DNA of 64,000 nt from a beta proteobacterium AAP65. Lineage in GTDB: Bacteria; Pseudomonadota; Gammaproteobacteria; Burkholderiales; Burkholderiaceae_C. Position 1 is the stretch's first letter. The number at the start of each line of letters is the position of its first letter. Location: positions 1-64,000 of the forward strand of contig LJHW01000023.1 of the NCBI GenBank assembly GCA_001295865.1, written 5' to 3'. Shown here one piece after another: positions 18,493 to 26,533 of this stretch. The notes below the pieces were generated by a model that made no database searches, was not told the origin of the DNA, and saw only the letters and a list, made by a program, of their open reading frames with translations. Position numbers and translations under genes: made by a program.

Positions 18493-18498
18493 GATAAT
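18493..18498 (+). promoter_or_regulatory. -10 box of a probable leaderless ruvB transcript
   Basis: GATAAT ends six bases before the ruvB ATG at 18505. With normal -10 to start-site spacing, transcription would begin at the ATG. No Shine-Dalgarno sequence and no clear -35 element are visible. Confidence 0.5.
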
Positions 18499-18504
18499 GA
18501 CTGT

Positions 18505-19575
18505 ATGGCCATCCAGACCGACGACTTCGCCCCCGCGCCCCGCCCTGCCGCGGCGCGGGTGATCAGCGCGGCCCCCGCGTCGCCGAACGAAGAAGCCATC
18601 GAACGGGCGCTGCGCCCCAAAGGCCTGCACGACTACGTGGGCCAGGCCAAGGCGCGCGAGCAGCTGGAGATCTTCATCGGCGCGGCCAAGCAGCGCGCCG
18701 AGGCGCTGGACCACGTGCTGCTCTTCGGCCCGCCGGGCCTGGGCAAGACCACGCTCAGCCACATCATCGCCAACGAGCTGGGCGTGAACCTGCGCCAGAC
18801 CTCGGGCCCGGTGCTGGAGAAGCCGAAGGACCTGGCCGCCATCCTCACCAACCTCGAGAAGAACGATGTGCTCTTCATCGACGAGATCCACCGGCTGAGC
18901 CCGGTGGTGGAGGAGATCCTCTACCCGGCGCTGGAGGATTACCAGATCGACATCATGATCGGCGAGGGCCCGGCCGCACGCAGCATCAAGCTCGACCTGC
19001 AGCCCTTCACGCTGGTGGGCGCCACCACACGCGCCGGCATGCTCACCAACCCGCTGCGCGACCGTTTCGGCATCGTGGCGCGGCTGGAGTTCTACACGCA
19101 CGAGGAGCTGGCGCGCATCGTCACGCGCTCGGCCGGGCTGCTGAACGTGCCGGCCGACGCCGCCGGTGCGCTGGAGATCGCGCGCCGCAGCCGCGGCACG
19201 CCGCGCATCGCCAACCGGCTGCTGCGCCGTGTGCGCGACTACGCGCAGGTCAAGGGCGACGGCCGCATCAGCGCGGCGCTGGCCGACAAGGCGCTGAAGA
19301 TGCTCGACGTCGACCCGTTGGGCTTCGACGTCATGGACCGCAAGCTGCTGGAGGCGGTGATTCACCGCTTCGACGGTGGGCCCGTGGGCCTGGACAACGT
19401 GGCCGCGGCCATCGGCGAAGAGAGCGGCACCATCGAAGACGTGATCGAGCCCTACCTCATCCAGCAGGGTTTCCTGCAGCGCACGCCGCGCGGGCGCGTG
19501 GCCACGGCGGCGGCCTGGCGCCACCTGGGCCTGGTGCCGCCCAGCGCGCCTGCGGCGGGCGAGCTTTTCGGCTGA
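18505..19575 (+). CDS. ruvB: Holliday junction branch migration helicase RuvB
   Basis: RuvB is the AAA+ motor that drives branch migration with RuvA. The 356-residue protein has the N-terminal [13 protein letters not shown] segment and Walker A ([12 protein letters not shown]). Walker B is [10 protein letters not shown] and sensor 1 is GATTRAGML. The arginine-finger region is [20 protein letters not shown], and the C-terminal winged helix contains [10 protein letters not shown]. The start [10 protein letters not shown] is typical for betaproteobacteria. It is separated from ruvA by 10.6 kb and has its own -10 box directly before the ATG. Confidence 0.97.
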   Translation: MAIQTDDFAPAPRPAAARVISAAPASPNEEAIERALRPKGLHDYVGQAKAREQLEIFIGAAKQRAEALDHVLLFGPPGLGKTTLSHIIANELGVNLRQTSGPVLEKPKDLAAILTNLEKNDVLFIDEIHRLSPVVEEILYPALEDYQIDIMIGEGPAARSIKLDLQPFTLVGATTRAGMLTNPLRDRFGIVARLEFYTHEELARIVTRSAGLLNVPADAAGALEIARRSRGTPRIANRLLRRVRDYAQVKGDGRISAALADKALKMLDVDPLGFDVMDRKLLEAVIHRFDGGPVGLDNVAAAIGEESGTIEDVIEPYLIQQGFLQRTPRGRVATAAAWRHLGLVPPSAPAAGELFG

Positions 19576-19583
19576 AGCCGGGC

Positions 19584-20258
19584 CTAGGTGTCGGCCGGCG
19601 GCGGCTCGGCCGCGTCGTCGAGATGGCGGCGGTCGTTCCAGCCTATGAGCTGCCAGCCTTCGCCGGTGTAGAGCAGCCGGTTGACGGTGGCGTTGCCCAG
19701 CTGCCAGGTGCGAGGCACGTCGAGCGCGGCCCCCACCGCGGCGCGGTACAGGGCGTCGAGCACACCGCCGTGCGACACGATGGCGATGGTCTGCCCGCGG
19801 TGCGCCTCGGCCAGGCGGGTGAAGGCCGCCACGCAGCGGGCCGAGAGCGTCAGCAGCGATTCGCCGCCGCCGGGCTGGAAGCCGGCCTCGCGGCGTCGCC
19901 AGCGCTGGGCCTCTTCAGGCCACAGGCTTTCGATTTCGGCGTGCGTCTGGCCCTCGAAGCTGCCGAGGTGGCGCTCGCGCAGGTCGACATGGCGCTGCAC
20001 CGCCAGCCCATGGCGGCGGGCGATGGCGCTGGCGGTCTGGTGCGCGCGGCCGAGGTCGCTGCTGTGCACGGCCTGCAGGCCGGCATCGGCCAGGGCCTCG
20101 CCCACACGTTCGGCCTGCCAGAGGCCCAGGTCGTCGAGCGGCACGTCCTGGTGGCCCTGCACACGCAACTCGGCATTCCAGGCGGTGCGCCCGTGACGCA
20201 CCGCAAGCACGTGTGTCGGCTCCTGCCAGGGCTCGGCCCAGGCGGCCGGTTCGCTCAA
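19584..20258 (-). CDS. Histidine phosphatase family protein (phosphoglycerate-mutase-like)
   Basis: The 224-residue protein has the histidine phosphatase active site: VLAVRHGRTAWNAE with the phospho-accepting histidine, the LRERHLGSFEGQ segment with the catalytic glutamate, and the second histidine in IAIVSHGGVLDALYR. The substrate may be a phosphosugar or a small phospho-metabolite such as the alpha-ribazole phosphate class; the sequence does not decide. I set the start at a TTG (20258) that overlaps the upstream PEBP stop as TTGA, because no closer ATG or GTG gives the family N-terminus. An upstream ATG about 70 bases away would overlap the PEBP gene heavily. Confidence 0.85.
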   Translation of the reverse strand: MSEPAAWAEPWQEPTHVLAVRHGRTAWNAELRVQGHQDVPLDDLGLWQAERVGEALADAGLQAVHSSDLGRAHQTASAIARRHGLAVQRHVDLRERHLGSFEGQTHAEIESLWPEEAQRWRRREAGFQPGGGESLLTLSARCVAAFTRLAEAHRGQTIAIVSHGGVLDALYRAAVGAALDVPRTWQLGNATVNRLLYTGEGWQLIGWNDRRHLDDAAEPPPADT

Positions 20259-20893
20259 GGCGCGGCGCCGAGCAGGCGCTGGTTCAGGGTGTAGGTGCCC
20301 GAGAAGGTGGCGGCGTTGAGCACACACCCGGCCAGCGCCGCGCGCACCTCGGCGCCCTTGAAAGCACCTTCCACCGGCAGGCGTGCCACGTTCAGGGCGT
20401 AGAGCGTGAAGACGTAGTGGTGCACGAGGCTGTCGTTCCAGGGCGGGAAGGGGCCGTCGTAGCCGAAGTAGTCGCCCGCCATCTCGGGGTGGCCGGCAAA
20501 CCAGCCGGTGTAGTCGTTCAGGCCCTGGCGCGCGCCGTGCAAGGTGGCCGGCCCGGGCTTGCCGCGCGCCGTGAAGCCGCGGCTGTATTCACCTTCGGCA
20601 ATGCCGGCCAGCGTGGGCGGCAGGTCCACCAGCAGCCAGTGGAAGAAGTCCACACGCTCCAGGTCCACCGGCACCTCGCGGCCAGGCTGGTTGACGTCGT
20701 CACCGCGGCTGGGCACGTCGAAATCGTGGCACACCAGCACCAGCGACTGCGTGCCCGCGGGCAGCTCGCTCCACTGCAAGGCCGGGTTCAGGTTGTCGCT
20801 GAACGTGGCCTGGCCGGCGCCGTCGGGTTTGCCAGCGGCAAAACGGGCGGGGATGGGGTCACCGTTGGTCCAGCTGTCGCTCCAGAGCTTCAT
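20255..20893 (-). CDS. YbhB/YbcL-type phosphatidylethanolamine-binding protein (PEBP)
   Basis: The 212-residue product belongs to the bacterial PEBP family, with a small all-beta ligand pocket. Signature pieces are NLNPALQWSELPAGTQSLVL, the DFDVPSRGDDV motif with a conserved Asp pair, FHWLLVDLPP, and DYFGYDGPFPPWNDS with the family GPxPP loop. No signal peptide is present, so it is cytoplasmic. The biological role of bacterial PEBPs is unclear. The start at 20893 (MKLWSD) has GAGGAAG upstream. It overlaps the downstream histidine phosphatase gene by four bases. Confidence 0.9.
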   Translation of the reverse strand: MKLWSDSWTNGDPIPARFAAGKPDGAGQATFSDNLNPALQWSELPAGTQSLVLVCHDFDVPSRGDDVNQPGREVPVDLERVDFFHWLLVDLPPTLAGIAEGEYSRGFTARGKPGPATLHGARQGLNDYTGWFAGHPEMAGDYFGYDGPFPPWNDSLVHHYVFTLYALNVARLPVEGAFKGAEVRAALAGCVLNAATFSGTYTLNQRLLGAAP

Positions 20894-20958
20894 CGCGGGG
20901 CTTCCTCTTTTGCAGTTCTTGTGCGGTTCTTGTGCGGTTCGAATCAGGGGGTGCGGGC

Positions 20959-21261
20959 TCACACGCCCCACACCACGGGCGCATCGGCCTCGTGGGCGCG
21001 GCGCAGCATCTCCACCACCGGCCACAGGCGCTGGCGCAGGCCCACCGCGGGCTGGCGGTCGTCGTCACCGTCGTCGTCCTCGGGAGGGGCTTCGTCCTGG
21101 GTGATGGCGGCCAACAGCGCGGCACTGGCGGCGGGCATGGCAGAGGGCTCGATGATGCCGCGCGGCGCGGGCTCGCGGCCCAGCAGGCGCAGCATCTGGT
21201 CGCCGTGGGCCCCGAGCATGATCAGGTCGCCAGTGGCGGGGCTCTTGAACTTGTAGATCAT
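20959..21261 (-). CDS. DUF1840 family protein
   Basis: This 100-residue protein begins MIYKFKSPATGDLIMLG, which is the hallmark of the DUF1840 family found in betaproteobacteria. A helical part (QMLRLLGREPAPRGII), an acidic low-complexity loop (residues about 60-70, rich in Glu/Asp) and a C-terminal VEMLRRAHEADAPVVWGV follow. The function is unknown. GGAAGG lies seven bases before the start. The upstream neighbour on the same strand ends 90 bases before it; the PEBP gene begins 65 bases downstream. Confidence 0.9.
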   Translation of the reverse strand: MIYKFKSPATGDLIMLGAHGDQMLRLLGREPAPRGIIEPSAMPAASAALLAAITQDEAPPEDDDGDDDRQPAVGLRQRLWPVVEMLRRAHEADAPVVWGV

Positions 21262-21351
21262 GGGCAGCCTTCCAGGCCCACCCCAAACCGGGGTGCGGGG
21301 CGTGATTGTGCAACCCGTGCCGGCCGCCGTCGGTGCGGCGCCTGCGGCCGC

Positions 21352-23454
21352 CTACCGCACCAGGCGGATGCGCCGCGTCGGCGCGGGCGCTGGCGCCGCC
21401 TGGCCCGCCGCGGCAGGGGCTGCCGGCCCGTGCACCAGGCGCTGCTCGAAACTCAGGCTGTCGAGCGCGGGCGCGTAGAGCCAGCCCTGGAACTCGTCGC
21501 AACCTTCGTCCTGCAGGAACTGGCGCTGCGGCTCGGTCTCCACCCCCTCGGCGATGCACTTCATGCCCAGGGCGCGCGCCATCTGCAACACGGCGCGCAC
21601 GATGCCGGCGTCGCTGTCGTCGCCGGGCAGGCCCTTGATGAAGCTGCGGTCGATCTTGAGCTTGCCGATGGGGAAGCGCTTGAGATAGCTCAGGCTCGAA
21701 TAGCCGGTGCCGAAGTCGTCGATGGACATCTTCACGCCCAGCCGCGCCAGCGCGTGCAGGCGGTGCAGCGATTCGTCGGCGTCGTGCACGAGGATGCTCT
21801 CGGTGAGCTCCAGCTCCAGCAGGTGCGGCGGCAGGCCGCTGATGTCGAGCACGCTGCCGACCCGGTCGACAAAGTGCGGCTGCTTGAACTGCAGCGCCGA
21901 GACGTTCACGGCGATGGGCAGCGCATGCCCGCGCTGGTACCACAGCGCCGCCTGGCGCACGGCCTGCGCCAGCACCCATTCGCCGATGTGCACGATGAAG
22001 CCGCTGTCTTCGGCCACGGGGATGAAGTGCACCGGCGAGACGTCGCCCATCTCCGGGTCGCGCCAGCGCAGCAAGGCCTCGGCGCCCACCACGCGGCCGT
22101 CGGCCAGGCTCACCTGCGGCTGGTAATGCAGGCGGAAACGCCCGCTCACCAGCGCCTGGCGCATGGCGTGGTCGAGCTGCATGTCGTTGCGGCGGTCGCC
22201 TTCAGCGCGCGCCTGGTGCATGCGGTAGTGCGCGCGGCCGGCGCTCTTGACGGTGCGCATCGCGGCTTCGGCATGGCGCACGAGGTCGTCGATGCGCGAG
22301 CCCTGCGAAGGCGCCATGGCGATGCCGATGCTGCAGGTCAGCGTGAAGGGCGCGCCTTCCACGCTGCACGGGTGCGCCACCACGTTGAGGATGCGTTTGG
22401 CCGTGGCCTCGGCGGCCGAGCCGTCGGCCGGGTTCACAAGCACGGCGAACTGGTCGCCGCCCAGGCGTGCCAGCACGTCGTCGGCGCGCAGGCAGGCCTG
22501 GATGCGGTGGGCCACGGTCTGCAGCACCTGGTCGCCCACCTCGTGGCCCAGGCTGTCGTTGATCTGGCGGAAACGGTCCAGGTCGACCAGCAAGAAGGCG
22601 TAGGCCCGGCCCTCGCGGCGCGCCGCGGCCGTGGCCTCGTTGACCAGGTCAAGCAGCGCGCTGCGGTTGGGCAGGCCGGTGAGCGTGTCGTTGCGTGAGA
22701 GCTGCTCGATGCGCGCTTCGGCCTCCACGCTGGCCGTGAGGTCGCGGAAGGACCACACCCGCCCCTGCGCGCGGCCACGCACCAGCAGCGGCCGCGAGAC
22801 GCGCTCCACCACCTGGCCGGTCAGCAGTTCCAGCCGGTCGCTGGAGCTGGCCTGCGGTGTTTCGCGCAGGGCGTTCAGGCGGCGCTGGTAGCCGGTGGTG
22901 TCGCCCACGCTGCGCGCCATCCAGGCGTGCACGGCGGCATCGTCCTCGTGCTGCAGCAGTTCACGCGGCAGGCCCCAGATTTCCGTGAAGCGGCGGTTGC
23001 AGGCGCTCAGCCGGCCCTGGGGGTCGGTGACGAGGATGCCGTCGGCCGTGGCCTCCAGCGTGGCCTGCAGCTCGGCCAGCGCCGCTTCGCGTTCGTTCTC
23101 GGCGCGCTGCTCGGCGCTGCGGTCGGCCACCACCACCAGCGCGTGGGGCGCGGCATCGGCGGGCAGGTCCATCAGCGCCAGACTGCGGCTCACATAGCGC
23201 GCGCCTGCGGGCGTGGCCACCACGGTGTCGGAGTGCAGCAGGCCCATGCTGCCATCGCCGTCCCACCACAAGCGATCTTCGGGTGAGTTCAGCAGGGCCT
23301 CGGCGGGCTCGCCCTGCAGCGCCTGAAGCGGCCTGCCCAGCAGTGCCGCGGCTGCGGCATTCGCCGCCACCACACGCCGATCGGCCACCGCCACCACCCA
23401 GGCCGCCTGCGGCATGCCTGCCAGCAGACCGGCCCAATGCGCGGCAGCACTCAC
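21352..23454 (-). CDS. PAS-PAS-GGDEF-EAL protein (c-di-GMP phosphodiesterase likely)
   Basis: The 700-residue protein has two PAS-like domains (about 5-110 and 130-245), a GGDEF domain (250-415) and an EAL domain (425-665). The GGDEF signature is altered to GGDQF (332-336), so cyclase activity is doubtful; a regulatory GTP-binding role is common in such cases. The EAL domain looks active: GAEALLRW (Glu459), a DDFGTGYSSL motif and GVETEPQ are intact. A Pro/Ala-rich tail follows. It has no membrane segment. I chose a GTG start at 23454 overlapping the HD-GYP stop as GTGA, which couples two c-di-GMP hydrolase-type genes in one transcript. Confidence 0.92.
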   Translation of the reverse strand: MSAAAHWAGLLAGMPQAAWVVAVADRRVVAANAAAAALLGRPLQALQGEPAEALLNSPEDRLWWDGDGSMGLLHSDTVVATPAGARYVSRSLALMDLPADAAPHALVVVADRSAEQRAENEREAALAELQATLEATADGILVTDPQGRLSACNRRFTEIWGLPRELLQHEDDAAVHAWMARSVGDTTGYQRRLNALRETPQASSSDRLELLTGQVVERVSRPLLVRGRAQGRVWSFRDLTASVEAEARIEQLSRNDTLTGLPNRSALLDLVNEATAAARREGRAYAFLLVDLDRFRQINDSLGHEVGDQVLQTVAHRIQACLRADDVLARLGGDQFAVLVNPADGSAAEATAKRILNVVAHPCSVEGAPFTLTCSIGIAMAPSQGSRIDDLVRHAEAAMRTVKSAGRAHYRMHQARAEGDRRNDMQLDHAMRQALVSGRFRLHYQPQVSLADGRVVGAEALLRWRDPEMGDVSPVHFIPVAEDSGFIVHIGEWVLAQAVRQAALWYQRGHALPIAVNVSALQFKQPHFVDRVGSVLDISGLPPHLLELELTESILVHDADESLHRLHALARLGVKMSIDDFGTGYSSLSYLKRFPIGKLKIDRSFIKGLPGDDSDAGIVRAVLQMARALGMKCIAEGVETEPQRQFLQDEGCDEFQGWLYAPALDSLSFEQRLVHGPAAPAAAGQAAPAPAPTRRIRLVR

Positions 23455-24746
23455 GCAGCCAGCTCCGCCGGCTGCGACACCACGTTCAGCGCTTCGAAGT
23501 AATACGACACACGCGGGCGCGGGTCGAGCGCGGCCAGCACCGGCGGCGGCACCTTGGTGGCCGACAGGCTGCGGCGTATGCCCAGGTCGGGCTGTGCTTC
23601 CAGGTCGAGCAGTTGCGCGGCACCTCCGCCGCTGCCCCGACCGCCCCCGCGCAGCGCAGGGGCGCCCCCGTGCACGAGCACACGCGGTTTCAGCGGCCGG
23701 CTCGAGTTCACACCCACCACCATGGCGTAACGGTCGTCGGTCAGCTGCACCAGCGAGCCCGCCGGGTACACGCCCATCATGCGGATGAAGGCGTTGAGCA
23801 CCGGCGGGTCGAAACGCGAGCGCGCCTGCGCGAACATCATCGCCACGGCCTCGTGCGGCGTCAGCGCCAGCGTGCGGCCGCCCGGGTTGCACAGGTTGTC
23901 GTAGCGGTTGACGATGGCCACGATGCGGGCACCCAGGCCGATGCGGTCGGCGCTGAGCTTCATCGGGAAGCCGCTGCCGTCGGCGTGTTCATGGTGCTGC
24001 GCGATGACCGACAGCGCACCGGCGTTCAGCCCCATGCGGTGGCCCTGCAGCACGCCCTTGGCGACATGGTCGCGGTAGCCGTTGGTCTCGGCGGGCGTGA
24101 AGCTGTCTTCGGCGTGGCGCAGGCGATCGGGCACGTCGAGCTTGCCCACGTCGTGCAGCAGCGCGCCCGTGCCCATGTCCTGCATTTCGCTGTCGCTCAT
24201 GCCCAGCGTGCGCCCGATGAGCATCGACACCACCGCCACATTCAGCGCGTGTGCCCCGTTGCGGTCACCACCGCTGCCATTGACGAGGCGGATGCCAACT
24301 TCCTCGGCGGCCAGCATCTTGTCAAGCATGGCGCGCGTGAGGTCACCGGCGGTGCGGCCGGCTTCCTTGGGCTGCTGGGCCAGGTTGTCGTTGATGTCGC
24401 GCATCACGCGCGCAGCTTCGCCGTACTGGCGTTCGCAGCGCTGGGCGGCCTCGCGCTGCTCGGCGAGCCAGGCTTCCTGGGCGCGGGCGGCCTGCTCTTC
24501 CGGGCTCAGCGACGGCACCTGCGGAGCCAGGGCCGGCGCAGCGTGCAGCGCGGTGACCGGGGCGGCCAGGTCGCTCTTTTCCGGCACCCAGCGTACCTGG
24601 GCCAGGCCGAGGCTGCGGATGGTCGTGATCTCGTCGGCGGACGAGATGCGGAAGGCCGACAAGGGGAACGGGTGCGACAGCCAACCACCTTCGAGGTGGA
24701 TGTACATGCCCACGCGCAACTCCTCGACGGCGACGGTGCTGGTCAT
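23451..24746 (-). CDS. HD-GYP phosphodiesterase with N-terminal DUF3391
   Basis: HD-GYP enzymes break down c-di-GMP. The 431-residue protein begins with a DUF3391 domain (VEELRVGMYIHLEGGWLSHP, about 7-60) and an acidic helical linker. The HD-GYP domain contains GTGALLHDVGKLDVPD with the metal-binding His-Asp pair and HHEHADGSGFP. The second motif normally reads HHERxDGxGYP; here Arg is replaced by His and Tyr by Phe. The metal ligands HHE and D remain, so activity is likely. The C-terminal part has a Gly-rich loop (ALRGGGRGSGGG). It is first of a two-gene unit and divergent from the binding-protein gene, 276 bases away. Confidence 0.92.
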   Translation of the reverse strand: MTSTVAVEELRVGMYIHLEGGWLSHPFPLSAFRISSADEITTIRSLGLAQVRWVPEKSDLAAPVTALHAAPALAPQVPSLSPEEQAARAQEAWLAEQREAAQRCERQYGEAARVMRDINDNLAQQPKEAGRTAGDLTRAMLDKMLAAEEVGIRLVNGSGGDRNGAHALNVAVVSMLIGRTLGMSDSEMQDMGTGALLHDVGKLDVPDRLRHAEDSFTPAETNGYRDHVAKGVLQGHRMGLNAGALSVIAQHHEHADGSGFPMKLSADRIGLGARIVAIVNRYDNLCNPGGRTLALTPHEAVAMMFAQARSRFDPPVLNAFIRMMGVYPAGSLVQLTDDRYAMVVGVNSSRPLKPRVLVHGGAPALRGGGRGSGGGAAQLLDLEAQPDLGIRRSLSATKVPPPVLAALDPRPRVSYYFEALNVVSQPAELAA

Positions 24747-25022
24747 GCGGCTTCCCTGTGCGTATCTGCTGATGGCCGCCCTGTAGGACGGCCTCTCACG
24801 CTGGTTTTCGGGCGCAGGGGCCCTGAACTTGAGCCGTCGGATCTGCAACAGGCCGTTTGCGCTGGCCGCGCCGGTGGGCCGGTGCGGCCAGGGCGGTGGC
24901 AGGGGCGTGACATCCGCCACACCCGCCGCCTCCGGCAAACCCCGCTTACGCCTGGCCGCCACCGCAGGCATGCTGCATGGCTGGCCCCGCCCAGACCCCC
25001 ACCCAGACAACGGAGACCCCGC
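24747..25022. other. Divergent intergenic region HD-GYP / binding protein
   Basis: This 276-base spacer should hold promoters for the leftward HD-GYP / GGDEF-EAL pair and the rightward binding-protein gene. I see no clear operator, riboswitch or ribosome binding site of note beyond weak purine-rich stretches. Confidence 0.3.
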
Positions 25023-26189
25023 ATGAGCTTCCAACCCGCCCTCACCGCCCTGGCCCTGGCCAGCGGGGTGTTCGCCTGCAGCGCCGCGCTGGCGCAGAAC
25101 GCGCCCATCAAGGTGGGCCTGATGCTGCCGGCCACCGGCACCTTCGCAGCCCTGGGCGACGCCATCGAGAAGGGTTTCAAGCTGCACGTGCAAGAGCAGG
25201 GCGGCAAGCTCGGCGGCCGCGAGGTGCAGTTCTTCAAGGTCGACGACGAAAGCGATCCGGCCAAGGCCACCGACAACGTCAACAAGCTCATCAAGCGCGA
25301 CCAGGTCGACGTGCTGGTGGGCACCGTGCACAGCGGCGTGGCGCTGGCCATGGCGCGCGCCGCGCGCGAAAGCAACACGCTGATGATCGTGCCCAACGCC
25401 GGCGCCGATGCGCTGACGGGTGCGCAGTGCGCGCCCAACATCTTCCGCAGCAGCTTTTCCAACTGGCAGCCGGGCTACGCCGCCGGCGTGGTGGCCGCCG
25501 GCAAGGGCTACAAGCGCGCGATGAGCATCACCTGGAACTACGCCGCCGGCAACGAGGCGGTGAAAGGTTTCACCGAAGGCTTCGAGAAGGGCGGCGGCAA
25601 GGTCACGAAAGAACTCAGCCTGCCCTTCCCGGGCGTCGAGTTCCAGGCCCTGCTGACCGAGATCGCGGCGCAGAAGCCCGACGTGGTGTTCGCGTTCTTC
25701 GCCGGCGGCGGCGCGGTGAAGTTCGTCAAGGACTACGACGCCGCAGGCCTGAAGAAGGCGGTGCCGCTGGTCGTCTCGGGCTTCGTCACCGATGGCACGC
25801 TGGAAGCGCAGGGCGCCAGCGCCCAGGGCATCCTGAGCACGCTGCACTACGCCGACAACCTGGACACGCCGCGCAACAACGCCTTTCGCAAGGCCTACGC
25901 CATCAGCTACAAGCAGCAGCCCGATGTCTACGCCGTGCAGGGCTACGACGCTGCGCAGATGCTGGCCGCCGGCCTGAACGCGGTGAAGGGCGACATCAAG
26001 CAGCGCCCGGCGCTGCAGGCCGCCATGGCCAAGGCCGTGATCGACAGCCCGCGCGGCAAGTTCAGCCTGAGCCCGCAGCGCAACCCGGTGCAGGACATCT
26101 ACCTGCGCGAGGTGAAGGGCGTGAACAACGAATCGCGCGGCGTGGCGGTCAAAGCATTGGCCGACCCCGGCCGCGGCTGCAAGGGGTGA
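25023..26189 (+). CDS. Branched-chain amino-acid-type ABC transporter substrate-binding protein
   Basis: The 388-residue protein is a periplasmic type I binding protein (LivJ/Peripla_BP_6 family). It has a signal peptide cleaved after about residue 24 (SAALA-QN), then IKVGLMLPATGTFAALGDAI. VGTVHSGVALAMARAARES, NIFRSSFSNWQPGYAAG and VQGYDAAQMLAAGLNAV follow. Relatives bind branched-chain amino acids, amides or aromatic acids; the ligand cannot be read from the sequence. No permease or ATPase gene is nearby, so it is an orphan that either serves a distant transporter or acts as a sensor component. The 276-base upstream region shared with the HD-GYP gene shows no clear operator. Confidence 0.92.
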   Translation: MSFQPALTALALASGVFACSAALAQNAPIKVGLMLPATGTFAALGDAIEKGFKLHVQEQGGKLGGREVQFFKVDDESDPAKATDNVNKLIKRDQVDVLVGTVHSGVALAMARAARESNTLMIVPNAGADALTGAQCAPNIFRSSFSNWQPGYAAGVVAAGKGYKRAMSITWNYAAGNEAVKGFTEGFEKGGGKVTKELSLPFPGVEFQALLTEIAAQKPDVVFAFFAGGGAVKFVKDYDAAGLKKAVPLVVSGFVTDGTLEAQGASAQGILSTLHYADNLDTPRNNAFRKAYAISYKQQPDVYAVQGYDAAQMLAAGLNAVKGDIKQRPALQAAMAKAVIDSPRGKFSLSPQRNPVQDIYLREVKGVNNESRGVAVKALADPGRGCKG

Positions 26190-26233
26190 GTCCGCGTGGG
26201 ACACTGGCGGGCTCTTGAACCTGGAGCCTGCCC

Positions 26234-26533
26234 GTGATCCTTGAACTTGCCGACATCCGCATCCAGCCTGGCCAGAACGCGGCCTTCGAAGCAGCCATCC
26301 AGCGCGGCATCCAGACCGTCGTCAGCCGCGCCCAGGGTTTCCATGGCGCCAAGGTCAACCGCGGCATCGAGAGCCCCGAGCGCTACATCCTGCAGATCTT
26401 CTGGGCCACACTGGATGACCACACCGTGGCCTTCCGGCAGGGCCCGCTGTTCGCCGAGTGGCGCGCCATCGTCGGGCCGTTTTTCGCGGCACCACCGGTG
26501 GTGGAGCACTTCGAGCTCGTGAGCAAGCCGTGA
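26234..26533 (+). CDS. Antibiotic biosynthesis monooxygenase (ABM) fold protein
   Basis: This 99-residue protein is a dimeric alpha/beta barrel of the ABM family. LELADIRIQPGQNAAFEAAI opens the fold, ERYILQIFWATLDDH holds the core strand and VEHFELV the last strand. Members range from quinone-forming monooxygenases to catalytically silent proteins. The start is GTG at 26234. The stop overlaps the next gene as GTGA, so it is coupled to the M20 peptidase gene. Confidence 0.85.
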   Translation: MILELADIRIQPGQNAAFEAAIQRGIQTVVSRAQGFHGAKVNRGIESPERYILQIFWATLDDHTVAFRQGPLFAEWRAIVGPFFAAPPVVEHFELVSKP

